Below are positions 46,701-54,082 of a DNA stretch of 54,082 nucleotides, piece after piece (the stretch's first letter is position 1; each line of letters begins with the position of its first letter). The DNA comes from an uncultured Clostridium sp. (lineage in GTDB: Bacteria; Bacillota; Clostridia; TANB77; CAG-508). The notes under the pieces are model-generated. The model saw only the letters and a list, made by a program, of their open reading frames with translations, did no database searches and was not told the origin of the DNA. The stretch is taken from contig CANPIU010000006.1 in NCBI GenBank assembly GCA_947574235.1, positions 1-54,082 on the forward strand. The letters are read 5' to 3'. The translations under genes were made by a program, and so were the position numbers.

Positions 46701-47688
46701 TTTTATGTTGGATGTAAAATCCTACTCCCGGCAATTTTATTTCTTGATTATCTTTATTTACTTTAATTACTTTTAAATCCCCTTGTGTTGATATATCATA
46801 ATCTAATGGTGTGGTAATCTCCTTTGGTGCTTCATATGGCTCTCTAATAATTAAGTTTTGTCTAGAACTTGTTTTATCTTTTAAAAACCAAATATCAACA
46901 CCTTTTACAGTTGCTTTTGTTTGTCCAGTAATTCTAGTAATTTTAGTAATATCTGTACTCATTGGCATCGTTACATAAAAATCTTTACCTGATTTAATGT
47001 TATGGGCATTATACCAATATTCGCTATTTCCTTGAAAACTACTAAAAGATATTCCGCTAATTGGATTTCCATTTTGATCATTAACTGTTACATTTTCCAT
47101 ATTTCCAGCAAATGACCAATTAAATGGACCAACTCTCATATAAGATTTTCCATCTCTTTCATAAGCTACTACTCTAATATTAGCTTTATTCGTATTGTCC
47201 TTAATCCCTTCTTCTACATTAGTATAGTTATTCGCATACTCCGTAGATTCTGTATCTAACCATGAATAGGTCCCTTGTACACCATTCGAAAAAGTAGCAT
47301 ATAAACCTGCATGATATTGTCCTACATTACTTAACCATGTATATAGATAATTCCATACACTATTGGCTACTGGACCATTTTTAGTACTTCCATTATCGGC
47401 ATTTAAAATATAAGCTAATTTAGCATTATGCCAACTGGTTCTAGTATTTCCTAAATAGTCTGTTGACTTATTTCCTTCAATATTTACATGCGAAATAATT
47501 TTGTAGTTATTGCTCTTTTTTAAAGCTTGGTTATGTTCTGCACAATATATATTAGAATTTGAATTATATTCATTAAAAGTTATCGTTATATCTTGTCCTA
47601 CAGAATAAGCACTAACTGTTGTGGTAATTCCTAGTATAGCTATAATTCCTATGATTAAAGCTACAAGGCTTCTTTTTATTTTTTCCAT
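43723..47688 (-). CDS. Surface protein C (TED-like tip, SpaA and SdrD_B domains, XPXTG-like anchor)
   Basis: A 1321-residue exported protein equivalent to the second arm of giants A and B. It has a cleavable signal (about 1-28, ending SAYS). The tip resembles a thioester domain with IYCAEH near residue 46, but where a Gln would be expected before Trp the sequence has ANSVW, so no thioester is predicted. A GPF domain, one SpaA/Cna_B domain (about 297-400), two SdrD_B-like domains (about 411-520 and 857-940) and a DUF11-like domain follow. It ends with PGNYVP, TPATGE (about 1284), a membrane helix and a basic tail. AAGGAGG precedes ATG. It starts 26 nt after gene D and so belongs to its operon. 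Probable adhesin tip or pilin-like protein. Confidence 0.87.
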   Translation of the reverse strand: MEKIKRSLVALIIGIIAILGITTTVSAYSVGQDITITFNEYNSNSNIYCAEHNQALKKSNNYKIISHVNIEGNKSTDYLGNTRTSWHNAKLAYILNADNGSTKNGPVANSVWNYLYTWLSNVGQYHAGLYATFSNGVQGTYSWLDTESTEYANNYTNVEEGIKDNTNKANIRVVAYERDGKSYMRVGPFNWSFAGNMENVTVNDQNGNPISGISFSSFQGNSEYWYNAHNIKSGKDFYVTMPMSTDITKITRITGQTKATVKGVDIWFLKDKTSSRQNLIIREPYEAPKEITTPLDYDISTQGDLKVIKVNKDNQEIKLPGVGFYIQHKNTGKYVHQDANGKISYVEKTEATEFITDSKGEILIKNLIVGTYVAYETKNPNYGYEMIEEGVEHEVIVDKTAEFVIPNKQIYVKLSGYVWVDKQDGKKNARNDLYKTRDEIQPDSQDILFNGVTVRLKDRKTGEVVQETVTSKLDRYKDSINDGNGEYLFMDVLIEKLQDYYIEFEYDGLTYTNVIPHVDVNTGSKAAESEEERDTFNKNFSKVEGSSRDTGYTRDANGNQKHILNYNVNEEPGKAFLINNGQYKITANTDVPTNPEYKIRNHFTWGQEEVQYINLGLYEREQPDIAIMKDLENVRVTVNGYEHTYVYAQRHFNAGEYGDGFNVGVKFGSKYGSMSYTRAIYKADYEYRNDKEPSKELKVYSTYRLTMRNKSDNLVAKINSLVDYYDARYELIAVGTELDEKGKLIGKEMSGRKEDYNEKYKKVILENNTVINPQKESVIYVEFALNREAVLNILNDKANLDNAVEINSYSIYRDDKIYAGIDKNSNPGNSIPGDKTTYEDDTDSSPDLKLEVADAREMGGKVFLDETSGELMTGQIRQGSGEYETGEKGIEGVEITLIETTGSDKVYTTKTDGNGDFLIQDYIPGDYTLTYTWGDQTYTVQNYKGTIYKEQERQSNKNWYKEKVETRLSDAIDNYNQEQEAPKGSRRQIDDEIMKVTKDTRNNVTRTKMDSTTPLMGIGVEYETTYTASMGDRYTYKINNIDFGIVERARQEMALTKRVKTLKATLANGQVIVNLEIDENGNVTGDKKGITYMKPDPNITPSNGFIRLELDNELLQGTIIEVRYEIKATNLSELDYLSENYYQYGIIEGEVVTIEPTGIIDYLDKDWAFDADKNPQWQIKTLDEIKDLVAEIVYNNPESTIAEKTILYTESLKGQKLEPTKSAEVMLTVSKILTTTDEISLDNETEITELNKPSGSIPQSTPGNYVPGTGSTENDDNMAETTIVTPATGENQNYIMPITIGAVALVILATGVVIIKKRVIE

Positions 47689-47714
47689 CTATTTTTACCT
47701 CCTTTCCCTCTTCT

Positions 47715-50700
47715 TTATTCTTTCTCTTCTTTATTTCTTTTCTTTATGATAACAACTACTGTTACGACAAGTATTATAGCAATAACAATGCCTATTGTGG
47801 TATACATTACAGCACCTGTTCTAATACTTAACAATACTTCTGCTAATCCAAAGTCATTTTCTTCTTTTACTCTATTTCCTGGTGTTGAGTTGGTATCTGC
47901 AATCCCTAATTCGTTGTAATCTTCTACGATTTCTGCTGTATTTGGCATTAAGCCTGTATTATTTTCTGTCATAGCTTTTGTTAAAGTTAAAGTAACTGTT
48001 TTAGTTTCTCCTGCTTTGATTTTTTCGTTAGCTAAACTTTCTGTATATAAGGTATTTCCTACTTGATACCAGTCTTTATTCAATTCTGAATTAAATTTCA
48101 AATCAGAAGTTACATAGTCTGCTATTTTCTTAGCATATCCATCGACTTCTCCTTGATTGGTTACCGCTATTTTGTATTCAATAATAACAGTTGAACCATT
48201 GATTGTTTTCGCATCTAATTCTACTTTTGCCATGGTTTCCTTGTCATATTCTCTAACCGTTGTTCCTTTGGCATTTTGAATTAAAATCTTACTTACATAT
48301 TTATTTAAGGCTAAGTCAAAATCTTCTAATGGTGCCAATCCTATGTTGATATTAGAAATATGATTGTCTTGTACTTCTAATATATCCGTAGCAGCCATTT
48401 GCTTTCTTTCATTTTCGATTACTAATTCACTTAAAACAGCCTTTGAATTTTCTGCTTCTGCTACACCATTGGCTCTATATTTTGTGATAACATATTTTGA
48501 ATTATCATAATCAAACACTACAATGTATTTTCCATTGGCTATTTTATCTAATACATAAATTCCATTTTCATTGGTTACCGCTTCTAGTATTTGTCCATTT
48601 TCCTCTTTGACAAAATGATTGGTTTGTGTATTGAATAATCTTACTTTAACATTACTTAATAACTTTTCTCCTTGTTCCTTTTGTCCATTGGCATTTTCAT
48701 CATACCAAGCAACACCTGTAATGGTTCTATTTCCTTTTGCTATATCATTATTATCTACTTTATTCTCATTATTATTTTGATTATCATCTTGTCCTGGATT
48801 TTCTGGATTTGTTATCGTATTATCTTCATTTGCTTGGATAATATGAGTCATTTCTGCTGTTGTTGCTACTTTTTCTCCATACAATTCTATATCTGCTCGA
48901 TTGGTAATTGCTTCTGCTTTTTGTCTTGCTTGTGAATAATCCACAACTGCTTCTATTTCTATCGTAGTCTTTCCCTTAGCAGATAAATAAATTGGTAATT
49001 CAATCTGGTTTCCTTCTAATCCTTCTACTAATTCTCCATCTTGTTTAATTTGCTCTACGGTTAATTGTGTTGGGATAGTATCTTTTAGGGTAAGTCCCAT
49101 AGTATTGGCCTCTACTTTGTTTTCAATATTAATACTATATTTTATGGTTTCTCCTGCTTTTACATATTCTTTCTTATCAGCAGTCATTTCCATTTGAATA
49201 TCTAAATTCTCTACACTATCCTTCCATTGATTTGATTGATATTGTTCTTGTCCTTTTTTTACCACAACAGAAAAGTCAATTTGATTTTCCTTGTTTTGTG
49301 CTACATGAATTAACATATCATAGCTTAATACCTTTACTTCTCCTACTTCTAAGTCTCCTATGTTCATTTCTTTTTTGAATTCTAAATCTTGAGTCTGAAC
49401 ATCCTCTTCACTATCTTCTTCATCTATTCCTTTTTTCATACCTGTAATTAAAGTTGCTACCTCTACTTCTAAGTTATCTGAAAAATTAGTTTCTACTTTT
49501 ACATCTTCTTGTTTCTTTCCTGAGATATTTTCTATGATTGCAAAATATCTTACAGCACCTGCTTGATATAAGTCTACTTTTCTATCTGTTACACGTTTTA
49601 CACTAATTCTTAAATCTCCCTTGGTAGTTACCTTTTTAATTTCTTCTGATTGTTTGGTGGTTCCTGCATATTCTATTCCTGCCCTATTGTTTAATACGGT
49701 TCCTTCTGCTATTCCAGAATTGACTCTTACCTCATATTCTTTCTTAACAACTTCTCCTACTTTTAAATTTTCTATCATAGCTTCATATGTTCTATTTTCT
49801 ATCTCTTGATAATAAGAAGCTCCTGTATATTCGTAATCTTCCTCTGGTTCTACCCTAGTAGTTCCTTCTGGTACTTGTCCTATTACTTTTACTTGGCTTA
49901 CTTCTTCTGTTCCGGTATTCGCCACTTCAATTGTATAACGTATTACCTCCCCATTTCTAACAGGGTTATTGTTTTCTTTTCCTCCTGTTGTTGCTATTAA
50001 TCTTGTTTCCACTTTTGGTCCAATACCTGTTAACATTTCAAGAGTAGTAGAGGATAATTCATTTTCTACTTTTGTATTCATGTCTGTATATTTTACTTGA
50101 TATCCTGTTTTAGCTGTTTGGTTATAATCTAAATTAGCTGGTATTTTATAGGTATAATTACCTTGTACACTTTCTCCACTTTCTAATTGATTGATTATCA
50201 CTAAAAATTTGCTTACTTTATTCTTATCATTTATCACCGGAACCCACTCATTATCTGGATTGTCTAACTCATCTGTTGCCTCAGCATTTTCTGAATAGTA
50301 TATTTGAACATTTTGTTGTTCCATTACAATTCCTTCTAGAATTTCAATCCCCATATTGTTGTCTTTTTGGTTAGTTGGGAATTGTCCTAGTATTCTAACA
50401 TTTTCAATGGCTTCTTCTTGATTATTAATCACTTCTATACTAGCTTGTAATTGTCTTTCTTCTTGTCCTCTTTCGATAAATATTTGCTTATTTTCTTCCT
50501 GGCCTAACATTTCTATTCCTAATTCTAGCACACTATAAATAGTTGTTATATCTGTTGGTGCTACAATTTTAATGGCTTTTCTTGTCGTTCCTACTTCTCC
50601 ATTGGTATAATCCATTTGTATTTCGGTATCCCTTGTGGCTGCTTTTCTATCTACTCCAAGGTTTGTATTCATCAAAAGAGTGGCTCCCTCAATGGCATCT

Positions 50701-52502
50701 TCTTTGTACTCAGTTTGTTCTCCTTCTAAAGCTACCTTTATTGTTTTCCCTTCTACTTTATAATCTCTAATTTTTAGTTCATCCTCATATAAAAGTTCCA
50801 TACTGTTTATTTCTATTTTTTCTACTTGTTCTGGCAATTCAATTGCAATTTCTGGATTTTTATATAAATCATATTTTTCATTATTTGACGCTAATACTGC
50901 TTTCATTTCCACATGATTGTCTATTACTGTTGATAAGTTTTCTTTGTTAACTTCTAAAGAAGCTTTGGTGGTTGCTTCTTCTAATGGTATTCTTGTTTCT
51001 ACTGTTTCTTCACCCATCATAATAGTATCTTTTAAACTGGTTGCCTGTTTTACTTTATTAAGTTCTTCTTTTCCATGAATTACTTTTGCATGTTGCATTT
51101 CTAAAATGCCTTCTGCTACTGGTTTCGTTGTTTCTATGCTAATTTGTGATACATTTTTTCCTTCATAAAAAATTACAAAATTACCCTCTTGATTTCTTTG
51201 AGAATCCTTGGTAATATTTCCTATTACTTCTCCTTCTTGATTATAAATGCTTATTCTTCCATTTTCTCCTAATATATGGTCAAATTGTTCTTTTGAAATA
51301 ATAGTTTGTTCATAAGTAACATTAGCATTTTGTTCCTGTTCATTACTAATGTATTGGCTATTTCCTTCTGTTAATTGAATATTAGAAACTGCTTTTGCAA
51401 AATTTACTTTTATTTGTGTTGTTGTTTGATATTGTCTATCTAATCCAGCCTTTAATTTTCCTTTATAGATAACGTTTTCCTCGCTTTTAGATACTATTTC
51501 TAGGATAGCATCTACTTCTTCTTGTCCTACTGTAACTTTATTCTTTGCTTCTAATTGTTTTTCATTGTATAAAATTACGGTTTCTTCAGCAGAAATTTCT
51601 GCTTCGTTTATTACTACGTCTTTATCATAAAGGCAAGTTACAATGATAGTTTCCTCCCCTTGTGTTTTCCACATTACCTTTCCTTGATCATCCTTTTCAT
51701 TTTTTAGGGTTACTTCTAACATGTTCTCCTTATAATCATAATGACTACTTGTCATGTTATTTAAGTATTCTACTGGTGTGATTTCTATTTTGTCTCCTTC
51801 ACTTGTTGGTAATGTAATTTTTGCTTTTATTTCTTGCATTGGGTAATTATTTTCTTCTAATCCCATGTGATAAGCAAGTTGAAGAATTCTTTTTTCTTGT
51901 CCTTCTATTTCTATAATTTTATTGGTAATAACTCTAACCTCATTTTTCACATTAGCTTCTGTATTGTTTTCTGCTAATTTTAAGGTTACTTCTCTAACTG
52001 CTTGTATTTTAATATCTTTTTGTGTACTATCTCTATAAATACCATTTACTTTTACCTTAGTTGCCATGTTTAATACGCCTATTTCAAGTTTTTCTTCTTG
52101 CATAGGCTCAATTTTTATTTTGATTTCTTCTCCTTGTCCTACGTTGATTTGATTGAATAAAATCGTATTATTTTCAATTTTGTTCACATAATTACTATCA
52201 GTCTCTTTTAAGGTAAAGTTACTATTTTCGATTGCTATTTCACCATTGAAGTATCCTTCTTTTTTTACATTGAAACGTAAATATAAAAAGGTTTCCTCCT
52301 CATCTTGCAATTTTTCTAATGTAGTTACTTCCTTCCCTTCTTTGTTTTTAAAATACGCTGCAAATTCTACATTTTTGTGGTTAGTTGTTATATCATCTAT
52401 GGCATAACTAATTAAATTTTTTCCCACAAAAAGAAAGTTTGTCATGGTCATTGTTAAAATCATGACTAAAATCATACTAATTTTAAAAATCTTGTTTTTC
52501 AT
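47715..52502 (-). CDS. Surface protein D (DUF11 repeats, SdrD_B domain, C-terminal membrane anchor)
   Basis: A 1595-residue protein equivalent to the first arm of giants A and B. An N-terminal signal-type segment (about 1-32) is followed by beta-type repeats with conserved KVILQN/EIAIELPEQVEKIE-like blocks, DUF11 domains (about 826 and 1096), an Asn-rich spacer, an SdrD_B domain with DENANG loop (about 1256-1390), a further DUF11-like domain and a membrane helix (about 1563-1586) with a charged tail. There is no XPXTG motif, so it stays anchored by the helix. ATG 52502 follows AGAGGGG; the frame from 52526 is less supported. First gene of a two-gene operon with C, driven by the promoter at 52612-52640. 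Confidence 0.87.
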   Translation of the reverse strand: MKNKIFKISMILVMILTMTMTNFLFVGKNLISYAIDDITTNHKNVEFAAYFKNKEGKEVTTLEKLQDEEETFLYLRFNVKKEGYFNGEIAIENSNFTLKETDSNYVNKIENNTILFNQINVGQGEEIKIKIEPMQEEKLEIGVLNMATKVKVNGIYRDSTQKDIKIQAVREVTLKLAENNTEANVKNEVRVITNKIIEIEGQEKRILQLAYHMGLEENNYPMQEIKAKITLPTSEGDKIEITPVEYLNNMTSSHYDYKENMLEVTLKNEKDDQGKVMWKTQGEETIIVTCLYDKDVVINEAEISAEETVILYNEKQLEAKNKVTVGQEEVDAILEIVSKSEENVIYKGKLKAGLDRQYQTTTQIKVNFAKAVSNIQLTEGNSQYISNEQEQNANVTYEQTIISKEQFDHILGENGRISIYNQEGEVIGNITKDSQRNQEGNFVIFYEGKNVSQISIETTKPVAEGILEMQHAKVIHGKEELNKVKQATSLKDTIMMGEETVETRIPLEEATTKASLEVNKENLSTVIDNHVEMKAVLASNNEKYDLYKNPEIAIELPEQVEKIEINSMELLYEDELKIRDYKVEGKTIKVALEGEQTEYKEDAIEGATLLMNTNLGVDRKAATRDTEIQMDYTNGEVGTTRKAIKIVAPTDITTIYSVLELGIEMLGQEENKQIFIERGQEERQLQASIEVINNQEEAIENVRILGQFPTNQKDNNMGIEILEGIVMEQQNVQIYYSENAEATDELDNPDNEWVPVINDKNKVSKFLVIINQLESGESVQGNYTYKIPANLDYNQTAKTGYQVKYTDMNTKVENELSSTTLEMLTGIGPKVETRLIATTGGKENNNPVRNGEVIRYTIEVANTGTEEVSQVKVIGQVPEGTTRVEPEEDYEYTGASYYQEIENRTYEAMIENLKVGEVVKKEYEVRVNSGIAEGTVLNNRAGIEYAGTTKQSEEIKKVTTKGDLRISVKRVTDRKVDLYQAGAVRYFAIIENISGKKQEDVKVETNFSDNLEVEVATLITGMKKGIDEEDSEEDVQTQDLEFKKEMNIGDLEVGEVKVLSYDMLIHVAQNKENQIDFSVVVKKGQEQYQSNQWKDSVENLDIQMEMTADKKEYVKAGETIKYSINIENKVEANTMGLTLKDTIPTQLTVEQIKQDGELVEGLEGNQIELPIYLSAKGKTTIEIEAVVDYSQARQKAEAITNRADIELYGEKVATTAEMTHIIQANEDNTITNPENPGQDDNQNNNENKVDNNDIAKGNRTITGVAWYDENANGQKEQGEKLLSNVKVRLFNTQTNHFVKEENGQILEAVTNENGIYVLDKIANGKYIVVFDYDNSKYVITKYRANGVAEAENSKAVLSELVIENERKQMAATDILEVQDNHISNINIGLAPLEDFDLALNKYVSKILIQNAKGTTVREYDKETMAKVELDAKTINGSTVIIEYKIAVTNQGEVDGYAKKIADYVTSDLKFNSELNKDWYQVGNTLYTESLANEKIKAGETKTVTLTLTKAMTENNTGLMPNTAEIVEDYNELGIADTNSTPGNRVKEENDFGLAEVLLSIRTGAVMYTTIGIVIAIILVVTVVVIIKKRNKEEKE

Positions 52503-52611
52503 GGTTTTCCCCTCTTTCTCAGGCATTTTGCTCTACCTAATTTTTTTCTAATTTATTAATTATTTTTCAATAAATCAATGGTTACTGATTTTTGGTACAT
52601 AATCACTTACT

Positions 52612-52640
52612 ATTATACACCTTTTTAGTTTGTTTTTCAA
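52612..52640 (-). promoter_or_regulatory. Sigma-A promoter of surface genes D and C
   Basis: On the minus strand TTGAAA (52635-52640), 17 bp, consensus TATAAT (52612-52617). It is unrelated to the promoters of giants A and B. Confidence 0.82.
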
Positions 52641-52732
52641 TGGTTTCATGGTAAAAAATGTCTTTTATGGTATTCTTTTTGATTTGTTAACAGTTTTTTC
52701 TTGTTTTTTGCCTTTTATCTCCTACAATTTTT

Positions 52733-52776
52733 CCATTAAAATAAGCAAACTAATACTAACTCATACTAGTTTGCTT
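52733..52776 (-). terminator. Terminator of the choline-binding protein gene
   Basis: AAGCAAACTA (minus, 52767-52776) pairs with TAGTTTGCTT (52743-52752) around 14 nt, with TTATTTTAA following. It is 7 nt from the stop codon. Confidence 0.75.
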
Positions 52777-52783
52777 GCACTTA

Positions 52784-54082
52784 TTATGGATTTGTGCATA
52801 TTCCACTACTATTAAAGTAATAAACTTTTCCATTAATATTGGCTGACGTATTTACTAGCATACTTCCCGTCGGTCCACTCCATCCACTAAATCCTGCTGG
52901 TTTTAAGTAATACCATGAACCATTCTCTAAAAACCATCCTGTTTGCATATATCCATTACTATCAAAGTGATACCAATAGCAATCTATTGTCTTTCCATTT
53001 CTAATATATGCCCAAATATTCTTTAATAGTGCTCCTGATGGATATCCTTTTGCTATAATATCAGTATTATTTATACAATGGTCTGAATCATTATTAGTTT
53101 CTTCTGTTTGAAGATAATATAACCAATTGCCATTAACTTCTCGCCAACCTCTATACATAACACCATTCGCTTGGAAATAATAACTATTTTTATATCCTTT
53201 ACCATCAGAGCCCAAAAAATATATATCATTTTTATCCCCTACTACCTTTTGACGATTTTCCCAATAATAATAATCTTTTCCTACTACTCCATACCAAGCT
53301 TTTTTATAGGTATAAATTGTCCATTGATGACCTTGATAATTTACTGTTATTGTATATCGAATAGCATTACTATTATCAGTATTGGTTGTACAATTTGATA
53401 CATAGGAACTTCCATTTATAAGTTCTTCACCTTTTACACTATTATATTTTTTAATTTTCATCCCTGAATAATCAACAGATTCATTAGATTCATATTCCAT
53501 CTTATTTGGCTCCGAAATAGTTAAACTATAGACACTAAAGGCTGAACTCACCTTAGTATTACTAGCTCTATTTCCTGCTTTGTCTGTTACCTTTGTCCAT
53601 AAATAATAATTTGTCGCCGTACAATCAGTTTTACTTACTGTATTTCCACTTGTAAAGTTCGTCCAACTACTTGGCTCGGTTGTATTACTTGTTGACCACG
53701 CATATTGCAAGGTATTTAGTCCACTTCCTCCTGTATCGGCTGCGGTTAAGGTTGTTTTTATGGTAGCGTTTCCACTTGTTGGCATGGTGTATTTATTTCC
53801 TCCATTTGGACTTAAACTTACCGTTGGTAATGCTTTATCTATATTATTTACGGCTAAGGTTTTAATAATTTTGTTTCCCGCTATATCGGTTGCTGTCGCT
53901 GTTACTGTTTTTCCATTAGTTTTTACTACTACATTACTAGTTCCATTTACCGTATAGTCTGTACTGTTCGTTCCACTACATGTTAGGGTTTTACTTTGTG
54001 TTAGGTTTGCTCCATAACTTGCTGTTACTGTTACATTTCCGTTCGTCCATGCTGTTGTACTTGGTGTTAAGGTTATTTGGTT
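52784..54082 (-). CDS. Ig-like and choline-binding-repeat surface protein (partial)
   Basis: The 3' part (at least 432 residues) of a gene whose 5' end lies beyond the window; the reading frame is open to the last base, so the ATG at 53785 is internal. The visible N-terminal part has Thr/Asn-rich bacterial Ig-like repeats of the type with TDIAGNK and VTDKAGNRAS. A Big_3-like domain (NESVDYSGM) follows. The C-terminal third has Gly-Trp/Tyr choline-binding-type repeats (YFQANGVMYRGW, GWFLENGSWYYLKPAG, INGKVYYFNSSG), which in other Firmicutes attach proteins to wall teichoic or lipoteichoic choline. The ligand here is not proven. It is separated from the D-C operon by its own terminator. Confidence 0.85.
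   Translation of the reverse strand, partial: NQITLTPSTTAWTNGNVTVTASYGANLTQSKTLTCSGTNSTDYTVNGTSNVVVKTNGKTVTATATDIAGNKIIKTLAVNNIDKALPTVSLSPNGGNKYTMPTSGNATIKTTLTAADTGGSGLNTLQYAWSTSNTTEPSSWTNFTSGNTVSKTDCTATNYYLWTKVTDKAGNRASNTKVSSAFSVYSLTISEPNKMEYESNESVDYSGMKIKKYNSVKGEELINGSSYVSNCTTNTDNSNAIRYTITVNYQGHQWTIYTYKKAWYGVVGKDYYYWENRQKVVGDKNDIYFLGSDGKGYKNSYYFQANGVMYRGWREVNGNWLYYLQTEETNNDSDHCINNTDIIAKGYPSGALLKNIWAYIRNGKTIDCYWYHFDSNGYMQTGWFLENGSWYYLKPAGFSGWSGPTGSMLVNTSANINGKVYYFNSSGICTNP

Overview
The window is AT-rich chromosomal DNA of a low-GC, spore-forming Bacillota, most likely an uncultured gut-type Clostridia. The evidence is a Firmicutes-type rpoB/rpoC pair, the c-di-AMP phosphodiesterase GdpP, the sporulation phosphatase SpoIIE, strong AGGAGG ribosome binding sites and textbook sigma-A promoters. 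The genus is inference only. No rRNA, tRNA, CRISPR array or complete insertion sequence was seen.

Layout. 1-15.9 kb lies mostly on the minus strand: gdpP, a DUF4143 ATPase, rpoC, a MntA/HepT toxin-antitoxin pair lodged between rpoC and rpoB, rpoB behind a structured leader, an Rpn-type nuclease, and an operon of exoA, an AI-2E-family permease and a small export protein. From 15.9 to 26.1 kb there is a G5/3D-domain wall protein, a divergent lemA-htpX-kinase group on the plus strand, then tatD, acpS, an unknown membrane protein and a WG-repeat protein on the minus strand, a zinc-ribbon mini-protein on the plus strand and spoIIE on the minus strand.

From 26.4 to 52.5 kb about 26 kb is given to four related surface proteins on the minus strand. 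Two are giants of about 2,700-2,800 residues. Each is an in-frame fusion: an extracellular SdrD_B/DUF11 arm, a membrane hairpin with a short basic cytoplasmic turn, then a second extracellular SpaA/SdrD_B arm ending in an XPXTG-like sorting signal. Upstream, the same two arms exist as two separate adjacent genes (47715-52502 and 43723-47688). The giants share perfectly identical DNA blocks (389, 324 and 215 nt) inside diverged sequence, while the outermost domain of the second arm differs in each copy. This looks like a tandem surface-display array evolving by fusion and gene conversion, and it is the most novel part of the window. A partial choline-binding-repeat protein follows at the right edge.

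How the parts relate. Housekeeping transcription (rpoBC), c-di-AMP turnover, sporulation and wall modification are all represented. Several starts are corrected here using promoter and ribosome-binding-site positions. In two places a terminator hairpin also carries the -35 of the next gene's promoter. No sortase gene lies in the window, so any covalent anchoring of the surface proteins would depend on a sortase encoded elsewhere.
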